Shown piece after piece: positions 24,898 to 35,599 of a stretch of 64,000 nt of DNA (position 1 is the first letter of the stretch; every line of letters starts with the position of its first letter). The stretch is from positions 62,001 through 126,000 of the forward strand of contig JANYKW010000099.1 of assembly GCA_025358025.1 (NCBI GenBank), written 5' to 3'. The position numbers and the translations under genes were made by a program. This DNA is from Bacteroidia bacterium. Its GTDB lineage: Bacteria > Bacteroidota > Bacteroidia > Bacteroidales > Prolixibacteraceae. The notes beneath the pieces are model-generated. The model made no database searches. It was not told the origin of the DNA and saw only the letters and a list, made by a program, of their open reading frames with translations.

Positions 24898-27165
24898 TTA
24901 ATTCTTAATGATCTCCAGATACCTAGCCATCCAATATGGCCACAACCAGAAAACCGGCTCTCTTACCTGCCGTGGATTTCCATTTACAGCAGACCAGGGA
25001 TTCTTGTCCCATCTCACGGTGGCCCGTATACTCGCTGGAGGCAATTCTGAAACCTGTATTTCCTCCAGTATGGGAGTCCTGACTAGCTGAATATCTTCCC
25101 TTATTCTGTGGTCTATAACCCAGTCGACAAGATCCAGTGGAGCATCTCGCAGGAAAGCTGCTGTTTGCTTTATATTTACTTTTTCCCCTGTTGCCAGAGC
25201 ATAAGTAAGGTTGTTAATCAGGTTTTCTCCAGCCTCCTGTTTAATCATCCACTCCTTGATCAATGCTGCATAGAATTTGTGGAGCTTTGGGTCTGTCTCA
25301 TATTTCAGAAGGATCGGGAAAAGATAGCCTTCCATCGTTAGGTCGAAATAAATCTGCCAGGCAGGATTTTTGGCGTTCAACCGACTTGCATTGACAAGAT
25401 ATCCCTCCTTTTCGATAAGCTGTTTGTAAGCATCTTCATATTTATCATCTCCAGTGATATGAGCGGCCAGCTTCAGGTAGGCCAACAGTTCAAAAGAGTT
25501 GAGACTGCGCTCCGAGGCCCAGTCGGGATCGTGGTTAAGCTGGTCGGGCGACCAAACAGCCCAACGCGTGTGACTGCCATCGGTATCCACCAGATTGTAA
25601 TTTGTAACCATCAGGCGATCAATTATTTTGCTGACGTGTTTCCTGATCAGGATTCGCTCAGCCTCACCGGCTGCATACTCGTAATAGAAGAAGTATCCCA
25701 TCATGTGTCCATCCATTTCGTCACTGCTGGTGTCGCCTTTCCAAAGCCATTTCCCATCGGCCGATTTGCGCCACCTTACTTCAATTGGTTTGTAACGTGG
25801 ATCAATGACCAGCTCTTCTGCAAGTTGTTGCGGGGAATAGGTGCGGTTGGGATCGTTCACCTCTTTCCAATCTGCCGGGACGATGGTTCGGGCAAAGAAT
25901 CCTTCCGTTCCTGTTACTGTCTGCAAAAGGGCCAGAAAATCGAATGCTTTGCGTGCTTTTATCCTGGCATCTTCGCTTTTTGTTACAGCATACCTGAAAC
26001 TTTCCATGGCGAGATAACCGCCGGTGTATTCTCCATCGTTGTCGTCATCAGAATTGTGCCATGAAGTAGTGTCGCCAGGGATATCCAGCCGGAGATTTCC
26101 ACAGATCCAGGGCTCGCGGATATGCTTTCTCATCAGCTGAAGGTAATAATTCTGCTCCTTGCCTGCCAGTGTCATGTTGTTCCTGTGGATACAGCTCACA
26201 CCGTTGGCTGTAGCTATCCAGGCATCACCTTTCTGATCAAACGCAATGGCATTAACCTGATCGTCTGTCAGCCAGCGTTTACTGAAGCGCAATGAATGGC
26301 TGTAATTTTTGTCGTAACGCACCACCCCGATGTCGGTCCCTACCCACATCACTCCATCAGGTGCCTGCCTGATACAATGAACTACAGCAGAGGGCATTCC
26401 TGTTTTGGGAGTCAGGGTCTTGATCATTTTGGTGTTGCTGCGAATGGATATCCCTCCCATTACCCCAACCCACATATCTCCATTTGTGTCGAAAGAAAGT
26501 GCCTTTGCATAACAACTGATCAATTCATTCGTATTTTGGTACAACTCCATTTTTCCTTCCTTGCAATGATACAGACCAACATCAGTGGCAACCCACAAGC
26601 TTCCTTTCCCGTCAGTAGTAGCATCCCTTACCGCACGCGAGATTTTATAATTCTGCATCTCCCACTTGTTGGCTTTAAATTGCCAGATTCCATGGGGTCC
26701 AAGGGCATATGTTTCAGTGCCGATTGTTGCTGTTACAGAAATTGGAGGCTGAAGTCCCTCCTCCTTCTGGAGGACACCGTCATGGAAGGTATAGAGACCG
26801 CTCCAGGTTCCCAGCAGGACAATGCCATCCTTGCATACAGACACCGCATAGGCAGGACCTCTTTCTTTACCTGATATAACAGGAATCCAGGTTCCTGAAT
26901 CAACGGCTTTTTTATAAATTCCGTCGGCAGTCGCTATCCAAATAGTCTGCGACTGATCGACCGCAATGCTGCGCACTTCGTTGGCTTGTTTGCTACTTCC
27001 TACCTGGAAAGCAGTATGAGTCTCCTGCACAAAGGGAGTGTCTGGGATGGTGAGTTCGGCCTTTGGAGCGGATTGGCCGGTATGCTGTCCGGTAGAATAA
27101 ATTGGCATCATCCACGCCATCAGAAAAGAAAGCATGAAAATAACCGTAAGAATTTTCTTATGCAT
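24898..27165 (-). CDS. Secreted two-domain protein: beta-propeller plus alpha/alpha-toroid
   Basis: 755 aa, Sec signal (about 1-26). Residues about 55-345 contain repeated two-component-regulator-propeller blades of the type VRSIAVDQSQTIWIATADGIY, VRDATTDGKGSLWVATDVGLY and VNAIAFDQKGDAWIATANGV. In hybrid two-component systems such propellers sense glycans, but here no kinase follows. Residues about 370-755 are helical with W-rich segments (MGYFFYYEYAAGEAERI, FWLWPYWMARYLEII), resembling an alpha/alpha-toroid as in several glycosidases and lyases. It starts 12 bp after the GH127-like gene, so the two are probably an operon acting on the same carbohydrate. No catalytic residue can be assigned. 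Confidence 0.65.
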   Translation of the reverse strand: MHKKILTVIFMLSFLMAWMMPIYSTGQHTGQSAPKAELTIPDTPFVQETHTAFQVGSSKQANEVRSIAVDQSQTIWIATADGIYKKAVDSGTWIPVISGKERGPAYAVSVCKDGIVLLGTWSGLYTFHDGVLQKEEGLQPPISVTATIGTETYALGPHGIWQFKANKWEMQNYKISRAVRDATTDGKGSLWVATDVGLYHCKEGKMELYQNTNELISCYAKALSFDTNGDMWVGVMGGISIRSNTKMIKTLTPKTGMPSAVVHCIRQAPDGVMWVGTDIGVVRYDKNYSHSLRFSKRWLTDDQVNAIAFDQKGDAWIATANGVSCIHRNNMTLAGKEQNYYLQLMRKHIREPWICGNLRLDIPGDTTSWHNSDDDNDGEYTGGYLAMESFRYAVTKSEDARIKARKAFDFLALLQTVTGTEGFFARTIVPADWKEVNDPNRTYSPQQLAEELVIDPRYKPIEVRWRKSADGKWLWKGDTSSDEMDGHMMGYFFYYEYAAGEAERILIRKHVSKIIDRLMVTNYNLVDTDGSHTRWAVWSPDQLNHDPDWASERSLNSFELLAYLKLAAHITGDDKYEDAYKQLIEKEGYLVNASRLNAKNPAWQIYFDLTMEGYLFPILLKYETDPKLHKFYAALIKEWMIKQEAGENLINNLTYALATGEKVNIKQTAAFLRDAPLDLVDWVIDHRIREDIQLVRTPILEEIQVSELPPASIRATVRWDKNPWSAVNGNPRQVREPVFWLWPYWMARYLEIIKN

Positions 27166-27177
27166 AATTTTTGGCCG

Positions 27178-29016
27178 CTATTTCTTCTCGAAGTTAAACC
27201 ACAATTGTACATTGGCCGGATGCCCATAAGAAACTTCAGACATGGGCCGCAAGGTTATTTTGTCAATCGTATAATAGCCATCATGCCTGTAACTTAATTC
27301 AAGGTAGCCATCTTTCAGTGTGGATCCGGATAGCTGCCCGGGAGTTGAAATTTTATTCAAATTGTATGGGAGATAAATAACATTTTTTCCGGAAGGCTCC
27401 GCCAAAAAGGATGGGCTATATCCGTCATCTGCTGAGAGCAGATAGGGCCCGTACTGAAGAGCGGCCTTCTTTAAGGCAGCAGGTGCTTCCCCAAGGGAAT
27501 AAATATGCCTGTCAGGTGTTGTCAACTTTAATTGATAATCCAGTGTGATCTTTAAAAGGTCTCCTTTTGTCCAGATTTGATTTAGCAGTAAATAGCCATT
27601 TTCAGTTTTACCTTTGATCATTTTACCATTCAGCATGAGTGATATATTTTTGCTCCAGGATGGGATCCTCAAGGCAATCGCACTTGAAGTATTTTTGCAC
27701 GAATCAATCCGAAGGGCGTAGGTAGCCCTTTCCCCGGGAATCTTGAAAAGCGTCATGACCAGGTCCGGATCGCTGTATTTTGAGTAGGCGTAAAGATTAA
27801 CAAGTTTGCGTTCATTTTCTGATGTTATGATAATTTTTTTCGCCTCAAGCATAGCCTGCAGTCCATGATAGTCGCAACACCACCAGCAACGCCCGGCAGA
27901 GGTTGATACTTCGAAACCGAAATTTTTTCGGATTGGATGACTTCCGAAATCTCCTGAATCAAACTGGTTGTACATCAGTTCGTTGTAAAGACAATACTCC
28001 GCATTTTCGAGGTATTTAACTTTTCCTGTTGACTTCCACAGTTCCAAACTTACCATGATGAAATCAGCTTCTGAGCAGCCTTCATCTCTGGATCCCGGAC
28101 TGGTGCCACTGGCATCAAAAAATTCTGGTACGCCACCTGATATAAGAAAATCAGGAGCATCCAGCACTTGCTGATAGATTCTTTCAACATATTCAAGATG
28201 TTTTTTCTCTTTGGTTGCCTGATACAATCTCATAACACCCAGAAGTGTATTAAGAAATCCATGACTGTGTTGATTCCCAAGCGGAGGCAGTAGTAGATAG
28301 ATGGTTGAAGCTGACTGAAGGTAGTTTTTGTCTGAAGTATGTTCGTAAAGTTTCACCAGACCGTCAGTGATCTGTGTAAAACAGATAAAACCCATGGCGC
28401 CCATTGTTTTAAATCTTTCAACTACAGCTTCCTGGGAACAAATGCGGCTAGTTTTTAGCATGAAATTGCCCAGCTTGATGGCAGATTGAAGTACTGCAGG
28501 ATCTTTGCTCATCGCATAATAATCCATTAGTCCTGTTAGCAGCCGTCCGTTTCCCCACAAAAGCGCCATGTGTATACCTTCCAGTTTCATTGGATCCTCA
28601 AAATTTAGCTGATCATTGCCAAAACGTCCGTCGGCTTTTTGGGTCATGATGATTTTAGCTGCAAGGTCTTTCAGGTTTACAGGATTTCCGGGTACTTCGA
28701 TCCCGGAAAAGGCACTCAGGTAACGACCACACTGGTCACCACTGTACTCTGTGAACCGCCGCGAAAATTGGGGGTCGAGCGTTACACAGGCAAGCAGAAA
28801 ATCTTCGGTAAGCCTTGGTTCATCACCAAATGCAATCCGATTGGTGACCATTTTGATCCGGGTTTCCAGTTCGTCGGGTATTGACTTGGATTCCAGTATA
28901 TTAGTAGCTGCAAGATTGAAGTTTGAGTTTATATTGCTTATTTTAGCAGCTGACTGAGACCAAATTGATTGCACATTTCCCGTCAAAAGAAGTGCAATTA
29001 ATATTTTTTTTAGCAT
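27178..29016 (-). CDS. GH127-like beta-L-arabinofuranosidase family protein, secreted
   Basis: 612 aa from the ATG at 29016; an upstream in-frame start at 29043 only adds nine residues before the signal peptide (MLKKILIALLLTGNVQSIWSQ). The fold is an alpha/alpha barrel followed by beta-sandwich domains. The zinc-cysteine site of GH127 enzymes can be read: Glu and Cys in DEGCSEADF and a Cys pair in RCWWCCDYHGL, matching the E-x-C plus CC arrangement in which one cysteine is the nucleophile. By family, it should release L-arabinofuranose or a related sugar. Gene order puts it upstream of the propeller-toroid protein. Substrate is not predictable. Confidence 0.75.
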   Translation of the reverse strand: MLKKILIALLLTGNVQSIWSQSAAKISNINSNFNLAATNILESKSIPDELETRIKMVTNRIAFGDEPRLTEDFLLACVTLDPQFSRRFTEYSGDQCGRYLSAFSGIEVPGNPVNLKDLAAKIIMTQKADGRFGNDQLNFEDPMKLEGIHMALLWGNGRLLTGLMDYYAMSKDPAVLQSAIKLGNFMLKTSRICSQEAVVERFKTMGAMGFICFTQITDGLVKLYEHTSDKNYLQSASTIYLLLPPLGNQHSHGFLNTLLGVMRLYQATKEKKHLEYVERIYQQVLDAPDFLISGGVPEFFDASGTSPGSRDEGCSEADFIMVSLELWKSTGKVKYLENAEYCLYNELMYNQFDSGDFGSHPIRKNFGFEVSTSAGRCWWCCDYHGLQAMLEAKKIIITSENERKLVNLYAYSKYSDPDLVMTLFKIPGERATYALRIDSCKNTSSAIALRIPSWSKNISLMLNGKMIKGKTENGYLLLNQIWTKGDLLKITLDYQLKLTTPDRHIYSLGEAPAALKKAALQYGPYLLSADDGYSPSFLAEPSGKNVIYLPYNLNKISTPGQLSGSTLKDGYLELSYRHDGYYTIDKITLRPMSEVSYGHPANVQLWFNFEKK

Positions 29017-29038
29017 AATAGTTGGTTGGTATTTTATC

Positions 29039-29055
29039 AACACCTGACAGGTGTT
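29039..29055. promoter_or_regulatory. 17-bp perfect palindrome before the GH127-like gene
   Basis: AACACCTGACAGGTGTT is two exact 8-bp half-sites around one central base, 22 bp upstream of the GH127-like ATG and 6 bp downstream of the preceding gene's stop. Its size and symmetry suit a dimeric repressor operator better than a terminator, since the loop would be too tight and no T-run follows. Confidence 0.4.
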
Positions 29056-29061
29056 AAAAGG

Positions 29062-29871
29062 TTATTTAATCCCGTAATGATCGCGCAGTATCCAGCTGAA
29101 GAGTTTTCCCGGAAGGATAATTTTTAAGACGACAGCCAGCTTTTGTTCAACAGATGCAATGATATAGCGATGTTTGGGGTTTTTGCATTCAATTATCCTG
29201 ACCAGTTTTTTGGCTAGAATCTCAGGTGCCCAGCCTTTGTTTTCATCATTTTCGATAATGGACAGTGTTTTGGCAAATTGAGTACGGTAAGGATCTTCTT
29301 CACCTGAAGGAGACAAGAATCCCCTTCGATTAACAGAATTACAGGTATGGAAATCACCAGGATTGATAACTATGACTTTGATATTGAACTGCTTTACTTC
29401 CATACGAAGTGCCTCACTGAATCCCTCTATGGCAAATTTCATCGATGAATAGATACCCTGATACGGTAGTCCCATTAATCCGCCAATAGAGCCAAGATTG
29501 ATGATGGTGCCGCTTTCCTGTTTCCTCATCACAGGTAAGACTGCCTGGGTGAGTTGAACCAAACCGAGGAAATTGGTCTGCATCTGAAGCTGTATGATAT
29601 TTAGCGGGAGCGTCTCAATCGGACCTCCGGTGTGCATCCCTGCATTGTTGACCAACACATCGATCCTGCCTTCATTTCTGATAACTGTCTCAGCTGCTGC
29701 AGTAATTGATTTATTATCAGTCAAATCCATCAGGAGTTCTATCACCAGCGGATCTGAACCGTTCTTTTTGCGTACCGTTCCGTAAACAGTATGACCCGCT
29801 TTAGCAAGCAGAGAGGCAGTTTCTTTTCCGAAACCGGAGGAGATGCCGGTAATTAGAACGACTTTTTTCAT
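29062..29871 (-). CDS. Classical short-chain dehydrogenase/reductase
   Basis: 269 aa. Rossmann signatures: TGISSGFG (8-15) for dinucleotide binding, NNAG (75-78), Ser128, and YSSMK with Tyr141 and Lys145 as catalytic residues. The Arg/Lys-rich end of the second strand (GTVRKKNG) suggests NADPH preference. It starts 9 bp after the serine palmitoyltransferase stop, so the pair is likely one transcript. By position it is a candidate 3-ketosphinganine reductase, the next step in sphingolipid synthesis, but SDR sequences are poor guides to substrate and other roles are possible. Confidence 0.8.
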   Translation of the reverse strand: MKKVVLITGISSGFGKETASLLAKAGHTVYGTVRKKNGSDPLVIELLMDLTDNKSITAAAETVIRNEGRIDVLVNNAGMHTGGPIETLPLNIIQLQMQTNFLGLVQLTQAVLPVMRKQESGTIINLGSIGGLMGLPYQGIYSSMKFAIEGFSEALRMEVKQFNIKVIVINPGDFHTCNSVNRRGFLSPSGEEDPYRTQFAKTLSIIENDENKGWAPEILAKKLVRIIECKNPKHRYIIASVEQKLAVVLKIILPGKLFSWILRDHYGIK

Positions 29872-29880
29872 GGTAACAGT

Positions 29881-31068
<1,188 letters not shown>

Positions 31069-31189
31069 TTATACCTATAAAGTTAGTTTTGAGTTGCCAA
31101 ATATAACAAAAATGAAAAGTGTTATTATCAGTTTGATTTTTGTTTTAAAAATCGGACAGACTTTTTCATCTTATTTATTTTCGTTCTTT

Positions 31190-32938
31190 TTAAAATTTAA
31201 AGGTTTTTGTCAGACTTCCCGCCTTCCTGGAGCTATAATTTACTGCAATTTCACCTTTCCCTTCCACCAAAAATTGGTACTCTGCATATCCAAAGCTTGG
31301 CACGGCAGTATAAATAACTTCTGGTTTGTGTTCCTGGTAGCTTATCTTATTATTTCTAAGATCCGTGATTTTTCCGGATGCGATGACTTTGGCTCCGGAA
31401 ATCTTGAGGATATCCTGCGTGTAAAGTTTGGAACTGATTGCCTTGTAGGACATGGAAGGGAGTCCTTTCTCATTTTTCAGCCTGACCCTTACCTGGTGAA
31501 GATTTTTTCCAATCTCTTTTACCTCGAAAATCTCCAAACTGATCTCAGGGGTTTGCTCCGCTGCATACAACACAACCATGGCATTTCTATGAACCAATTC
31601 GGGAAGCATAAAAGGATGTGGTAAACGGGAACTCATCTTCATCCAGCCACCGATCTCAATTTCACCGTAAGTAGGATGTTTGTATGATTTCCAGGATTTG
31701 TAAAGTTCATTCAGTCCAAGGTAGTCGTTAAATTTTACCAACTCCCTGGTTTCATCCGGATTGCCTCCCCTTCTGGCTGAACTGCTCTCTGTTTCCGCAG
31801 CGGGTGGCAAAGGCTTGCTAACATTTTCCCGGTAGGTTTCCTGGCTTCTCATGAACAGTTCACCGACAAAAGTGTAGGAACCTTCCAGGTTGAACATATG
31901 TGAATCTGTATCCCCAAAAGTATCATAGAGATCATAGGAAGGCTGGTAAACATATCCCGGTGTGATTTTAAGGGCATTTTTACCGATAAGGTCATAGACA
32001 GCTACATCTCTTGTATCGACCTTATCATCCTTGTGTGATGGTGCTCTGAGCCACATACCGCCTGAGTTGTGAAATGCAAAATTGACGATTATGTTTGGTC
32101 TCTGATGGATATAGGTGGCAATAGCTTTTACCCCAAATCCTGAAAGAGGGAAATTGCCTGCCCCGTTCTGAACATAAGCGGGTTGCCAGTCAGAACCCCA
32201 ATTGCGGTTGGCATCGAAATAGCCTTCGCCATCTTCGTTGAGTTTACCGTCCTTGTCATTATCGATTCCCTCCTGGCCCAAAATAGTCCATTCACCTTTC
32301 TCCCCGGGTTTTACAGGAATCATCAGCCTGTCGTCCTCCGGATCTGTTTTGTAATCCCCCAGCGGGTCCTTGATGCGCATCATGCAGATGTTTCCATCAC
32401 CGTCCAAATCGTCGGGACCATCTTCATCAACCAGACCATCGCGGTCGTCATCCCTGGGAACCCTGAAGCTCCGGTCTGAACTGGAGGTCTGTGCATCCAG
32501 GAAAAAATGAGCCCTGCCGTCAACATTAACTACCGGAATGATGTAATAGACATTTTTGTCGACTACTTTGGTGATTTTATCATTTTCTCCATACTTTGTC
32601 AATAACATATTGGCAAAATAAAGGCATACCTCTCCTGCCTGGATTTCATTGCCATGAATATTACCGTCTACATAAACCCCCGGCTTTGAGAGTGCTTCTC
32701 CGGTTTTTGGATTGTTGATGGTTAGAGCATATATTTCACGTCCCTCTTCACTCTTTCCGACCAGATCCAGTTTGGTCAGTTGCGGATAGCTCGTGTTCAA
32801 TAGCTTCAAGGCTTCCACTACTTCTTCGTAGGTGTAGTACCGGTCAAATCGAAGCGGTATTTCAACTTTCCCTTTGTTTTCAGCTACTACCGTGAAGGCA
32901 ATCAGGCTTATTGCGAGTATGGTGAATAATTTTCTCAT
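31190..32938 (-). CDS. M14-family zinc carboxypeptidase with calcium-binding insert
   Basis: 582 aa, Sec signal (1-19). The zinc site is intact: His95 and Glu98 in DGNIHGNE and His290 in VNFAFHNSGG; the catalytic Glu is probably that of YTFVGELFM. Between them is an acidic insert (about 163-245) with EF-hand-like loops DDDRDGLVDEDG, DDLDGDGN and DNDKDGKLNEDG, expected to bind Ca2+. The C-terminal part is a beta-domain. It probably trims peptides in the periplasm or outside the cell. It directly follows (2 bp) a homologue that lacks the zinc ligands. Confidence 0.88.
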   Translation of the reverse strand: MRKLFTILAISLIAFTVVAENKGKVEIPLRFDRYYTYEEVVEALKLLNTSYPQLTKLDLVGKSEEGREIYALTINNPKTGEALSKPGVYVDGNIHGNEIQAGEVCLYFANMLLTKYGENDKITKVVDKNVYYIIPVVNVDGRAHFFLDAQTSSSDRSFRVPRDDDRDGLVDEDGPDDLDGDGNICMMRIKDPLGDYKTDPEDDRLMIPVKPGEKGEWTILGQEGIDNDKDGKLNEDGEGYFDANRNWGSDWQPAYVQNGAGNFPLSGFGVKAIATYIHQRPNIIVNFAFHNSGGMWLRAPSHKDDKVDTRDVAVYDLIGKNALKITPGYVYQPSYDLYDTFGDTDSHMFNLEGSYTFVGELFMRSQETYRENVSKPLPPAAETESSSARRGGNPDETRELVKFNDYLGLNELYKSWKSYKHPTYGEIEIGGWMKMSSRLPHPFMLPELVHRNAMVVLYAAEQTPEISLEIFEVKEIGKNLHQVRVRLKNEKGLPSMSYKAISSKLYTQDILKISGAKVIASGKITDLRNNKISYQEHKPEVIYTAVPSFGYAEYQFLVEGKGEIAVNYSSRKAGSLTKTFKF

Positions 32939-32940
32939 GA

Positions 32941-34779
32941 TTAACCTCCGATCTTAATTTGTTTAACAGTAGCATCGAAAAGGGGTGAATCGATGTGTGC
33001 CTTTAATGTTTTTTTATCAGTTTTAATTGTCCAGGTAATTTTTTTTACCTGATTTCCTCCAATATCACCCAGGGGAGAGCGCTGATATCCCTCCAGGATT
33101 TCAAGATTTTCCCCTTCGAGAACTACCACTGCAGGAGCGGGTTGCTTGTTTTTGCTGCCCATAGCAGTCGGATAAGGAAGTACACCCTTATTCTCCACAT
33201 ATATCTCAAGCCTGTAGACTCCAGCTCCCAAGTCGGTAATGACCTCTTTCATCAGTTGCAAATCGGGTAATTTCTTTGAGAGAGTCAAAAGCCATGGTAG
33301 TTGAATCCTGCATAAGGAATCAATCTGGGCCGGGGGTGGGGTGGAGGTCACGAAGGGAGCAATACCGCCAATTTCCACTTTGCCTAATGTCGGATGATTG
33401 AACGGTTGCCATTCGACAAAACCTGTACCATTTAGTTTTTTGTCAATGAAGGCAAGAATGGATTTCTCCCTGTCGTCTGACTCTCCTGGTTTGATACCAG
33501 CCTCTTTGGAGGCAGCCTCTCCTGGTTTTTGATCCGAAATAATCGGTGGAGTAAAAAGATTCATGCTGAATGAAGGTACCCCAACCTGATAATAAGCCCA
33601 AAGTTCAAATGAGCCATCCTTGTCAGGATCGGCAGACATCCGCTCAGTAGTGACTCCTTTGGTTTTAAGGAACGATTTGTACTTATCTGAAAAGTCCTTA
33701 TAAAATTTTAAGTCATCCTCCAGTGGATTAACATTTGCACCCAATCCCAGAAAACCTGCTACTGTTTCGGAATTTATCTCTCTCCCTCCTCTCGCAGGCA
33801 TATTTGTTTTAAACATCTCTACTACCTGGGACATGGTATATGTTTTTTCGGGATCAGCACCGATGATGGTTGCATAACGGGCGGGCACCCTGAGGCTCTC
33901 CATGTTGACACCTCCTTTGCGTCCTCCTCTTGGCGGAGCTATGCAGAAATCCGATGTTCCAAGGGTAAATATCATGGCAATTTCGGGATGCCCGAAGATG
34001 AATTTCATGGTGCCATATACTTCAGGGGCTTCACCGGGCCATAAGCCGGTCTCTTGTGCATTGGTTTTAAAAAGGTGGGGAAAATTGATTCCGAGGTTGA
34101 TTCCCCCAATACCATCCTCATTGATTTCCCCGTCTCCATCATTGTCAAGACCTTCAGGATATAGCTTGTATTTTCCCCTTTCTCCCTTGCCAGGGTCGGC
34201 TTTTACCATGATACGGGGGTCTTTCCCGGAAATCAAATAAGTACCCTCAGGATCTTCAACTCTCATCAAGGTGATCAATCCATCTTTATTCAGATCATCC
34301 GGACCATCTTCATTCAGCTGATCATCCTTGTCATCGTTTACTGCAGCCGAGTTTACACTACGTTCCCATTTAATGCCTGAAAAAAAGCCCGATGCAGCAT
34401 CAGGATTGGGAAGAGCCAGAATAAACCATTTTACCTTGCGGGTGTAGCTGACAGAATCGAGAAGCATCCTGGCCATATAGAGCGCACCTTCTGTGGAGAT
34501 TGGGGTCTTACCCTCAAAATTCGCTGCAACAAAGATGGCAGGAACATTTTTAAGGTCTTTTCCAATTTCCAAAACATAAACAGGTTCTCCACCAGGACTT
34601 TCGGCAATTTTATGAAGGGTAGTTCTGTTGGGAGAATTTTGTTGTAAATCGTTAAGTGATTTCTGAACTTCAGCATTGGTTTTGTACTTTTCGAACCTTA
34701 CACTGTTCTGTGCCTGAAGATTTAAACTCAAAGAGACTATCAGCAGAGTCAACATGTAGCTTTGCGCTTTTTTAATCAT
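32941..34779 (-). CDS. Catalytically degenerate M14 carboxypeptidase homologue
   Basis: 612 aa from the ATG at 34779, which starts a clear signal peptide (MIKKAQSYMLTLLIVSLSL, QA-Q cleavage); the frame opens earlier at 34857. It aligns end to end with the next gene, including the acidic Ca-binding loops (NDDKDDQLNEDG, DLNKDG, DNDGDGEINEDG). The zinc motif is replaced: the HGNE region reads NFEGKT (Glu89, Thr92), the third ligand segment reads IFTLGTSDF without His, and the segment for the catalytic Glu reads PSFSMNLF. All key residues are lost while the frame is intact over more than 600 codons, so it is probably a maintained pseudoenzyme, for instance a binding or chaperone partner of its neighbour. 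Confidence 0.8.
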   Translation of the reverse strand: MIKKAQSYMLTLLIVSLSLNLQAQNSVRFEKYKTNAEVQKSLNDLQQNSPNRTTLHKIAESPGGEPVYVLEIGKDLKNVPAIFVAANFEGKTPISTEGALYMARMLLDSVSYTRKVKWFILALPNPDAASGFFSGIKWERSVNSAAVNDDKDDQLNEDGPDDLNKDGLITLMRVEDPEGTYLISGKDPRIMVKADPGKGERGKYKLYPEGLDNDGDGEINEDGIGGINLGINFPHLFKTNAQETGLWPGEAPEVYGTMKFIFGHPEIAMIFTLGTSDFCIAPPRGGRKGGVNMESLRVPARYATIIGADPEKTYTMSQVVEMFKTNMPARGGREINSETVAGFLGLGANVNPLEDDLKFYKDFSDKYKSFLKTKGVTTERMSADPDKDGSFELWAYYQVGVPSFSMNLFTPPIISDQKPGEAASKEAGIKPGESDDREKSILAFIDKKLNGTGFVEWQPFNHPTLGKVEIGGIAPFVTSTPPPAQIDSLCRIQLPWLLTLSKKLPDLQLMKEVITDLGAGVYRLEIYVENKGVLPYPTAMGSKNKQPAPAVVVLEGENLEILEGYQRSPLGDIGGNQVKKITWTIKTDKKTLKAHIDSPLFDATVKQIKIGG

Positions 34780-34936
34780 CTGATTATGTTTAGAATGGTG
34801 GAAGTTTGATAAGTTGAATTTTACAAAACGTGAAAGTAGAAGTTTATTTTCAAACAATTGTCTTGAAAATCACTTTTTTTTTAACGTTCATAGATTTATC
34901 AAATAGCCATGATTTGTCAACCACCAACCGGGATGA

Positions 34937-35599
34937 TTATTTCTGGAGCACCGGAGTTTTAAGGTTGACCTCGAGCCACTTGCTGATTAATTGCATCCCA
35001 TTTGAGGCAGAGGGATCATTTGGCCTGATAATCAGCGCCTGCTGTAATAATATTTTAGCATCTGCATAGTTGCTGTTGTTAAGTTTTGACCAGGCCAGCA
35101 TGATCACTGAATCGTAATCCAGGGGATAAAGATTCACCACTTTTTCAAATAAATTAATGGCTGTTTTGAAATCTTTGCGGTTGAAATAAATCACTCCCAG
35201 CCAATAGTTGGCGGTTGTATTTAAAGGATCAATTTTTAGAATTTCGAGATATTGCTCTTTAACCTTTTCCCAGTTTCCAATGGCACTGAGGGGCTTCACA
35301 CATCCCAGCCTTGCTTCAATGGCATATGGTTTTAATGTAATGGCTGTCTTGTAATATGGAATTGACTCATTATACTGTTTAGCCAGGTAATTTAGCCATC
35401 CCAGCCTGAGGTTTGAGATGTAATCCTCCTCCTTGTAAATTGCTTTCATCTCACTGATAGCCTCTATGTAATTTCCTTGATTTTCAGCGGTATAACTTTT
35501 GCTATAAACTGATTGTAACTCTGTAATGTGTTGTGCATTCAGCACAACACCCAGCATCATGAGAAAAGCTGTTACCAACGATTTTTTTAAAGTCTCCAT
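34937..35599 (-). CDS. Secreted TPR protein
   Basis: 220 aa with a Sec signal (1-22, GVVLNAQ). About five tetratricopeptide repeats fill the rest (for example AISEMKAIYKEEDYISNLRLGWLNYLAKQYNESIPYY is two units, shown here only by position about 45-85; later AITLKPYAIEARLG and ANYWLGVIYFNRKDF). TPR proteins of this kind are periplasmic scaffolds. It overlaps the preceding barrel/TPR gene by 13 bp and is the last gene of the eight-gene operon starting with the histidine kinase. Confidence 0.75.
   Translation of the reverse strand: METLKKSLVTAFLMMLGVVLNAQHITELQSVYSKSYTAENQGNYIEAISEMKAIYKEEDYISNLRLGWLNYLAKQYNESIPYYKTAITLKPYAIEARLGCVKPLSAIGNWEKVKEQYLEILKIDPLNTTANYWLGVIYFNRKDFKTAINLFEKVVNLYPLDYDSVIMLAWSKLNNSNYADAKILLQQALIIRPNDPSASNGMQLISKWLEVNLKTPVLQK

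Noticed and set aside
25459-26874. Two long plus-strand frames (201 and 192 codons)
   Set aside because: Both are antisense to the propeller-toroid gene and have no recognisable domain or signal.
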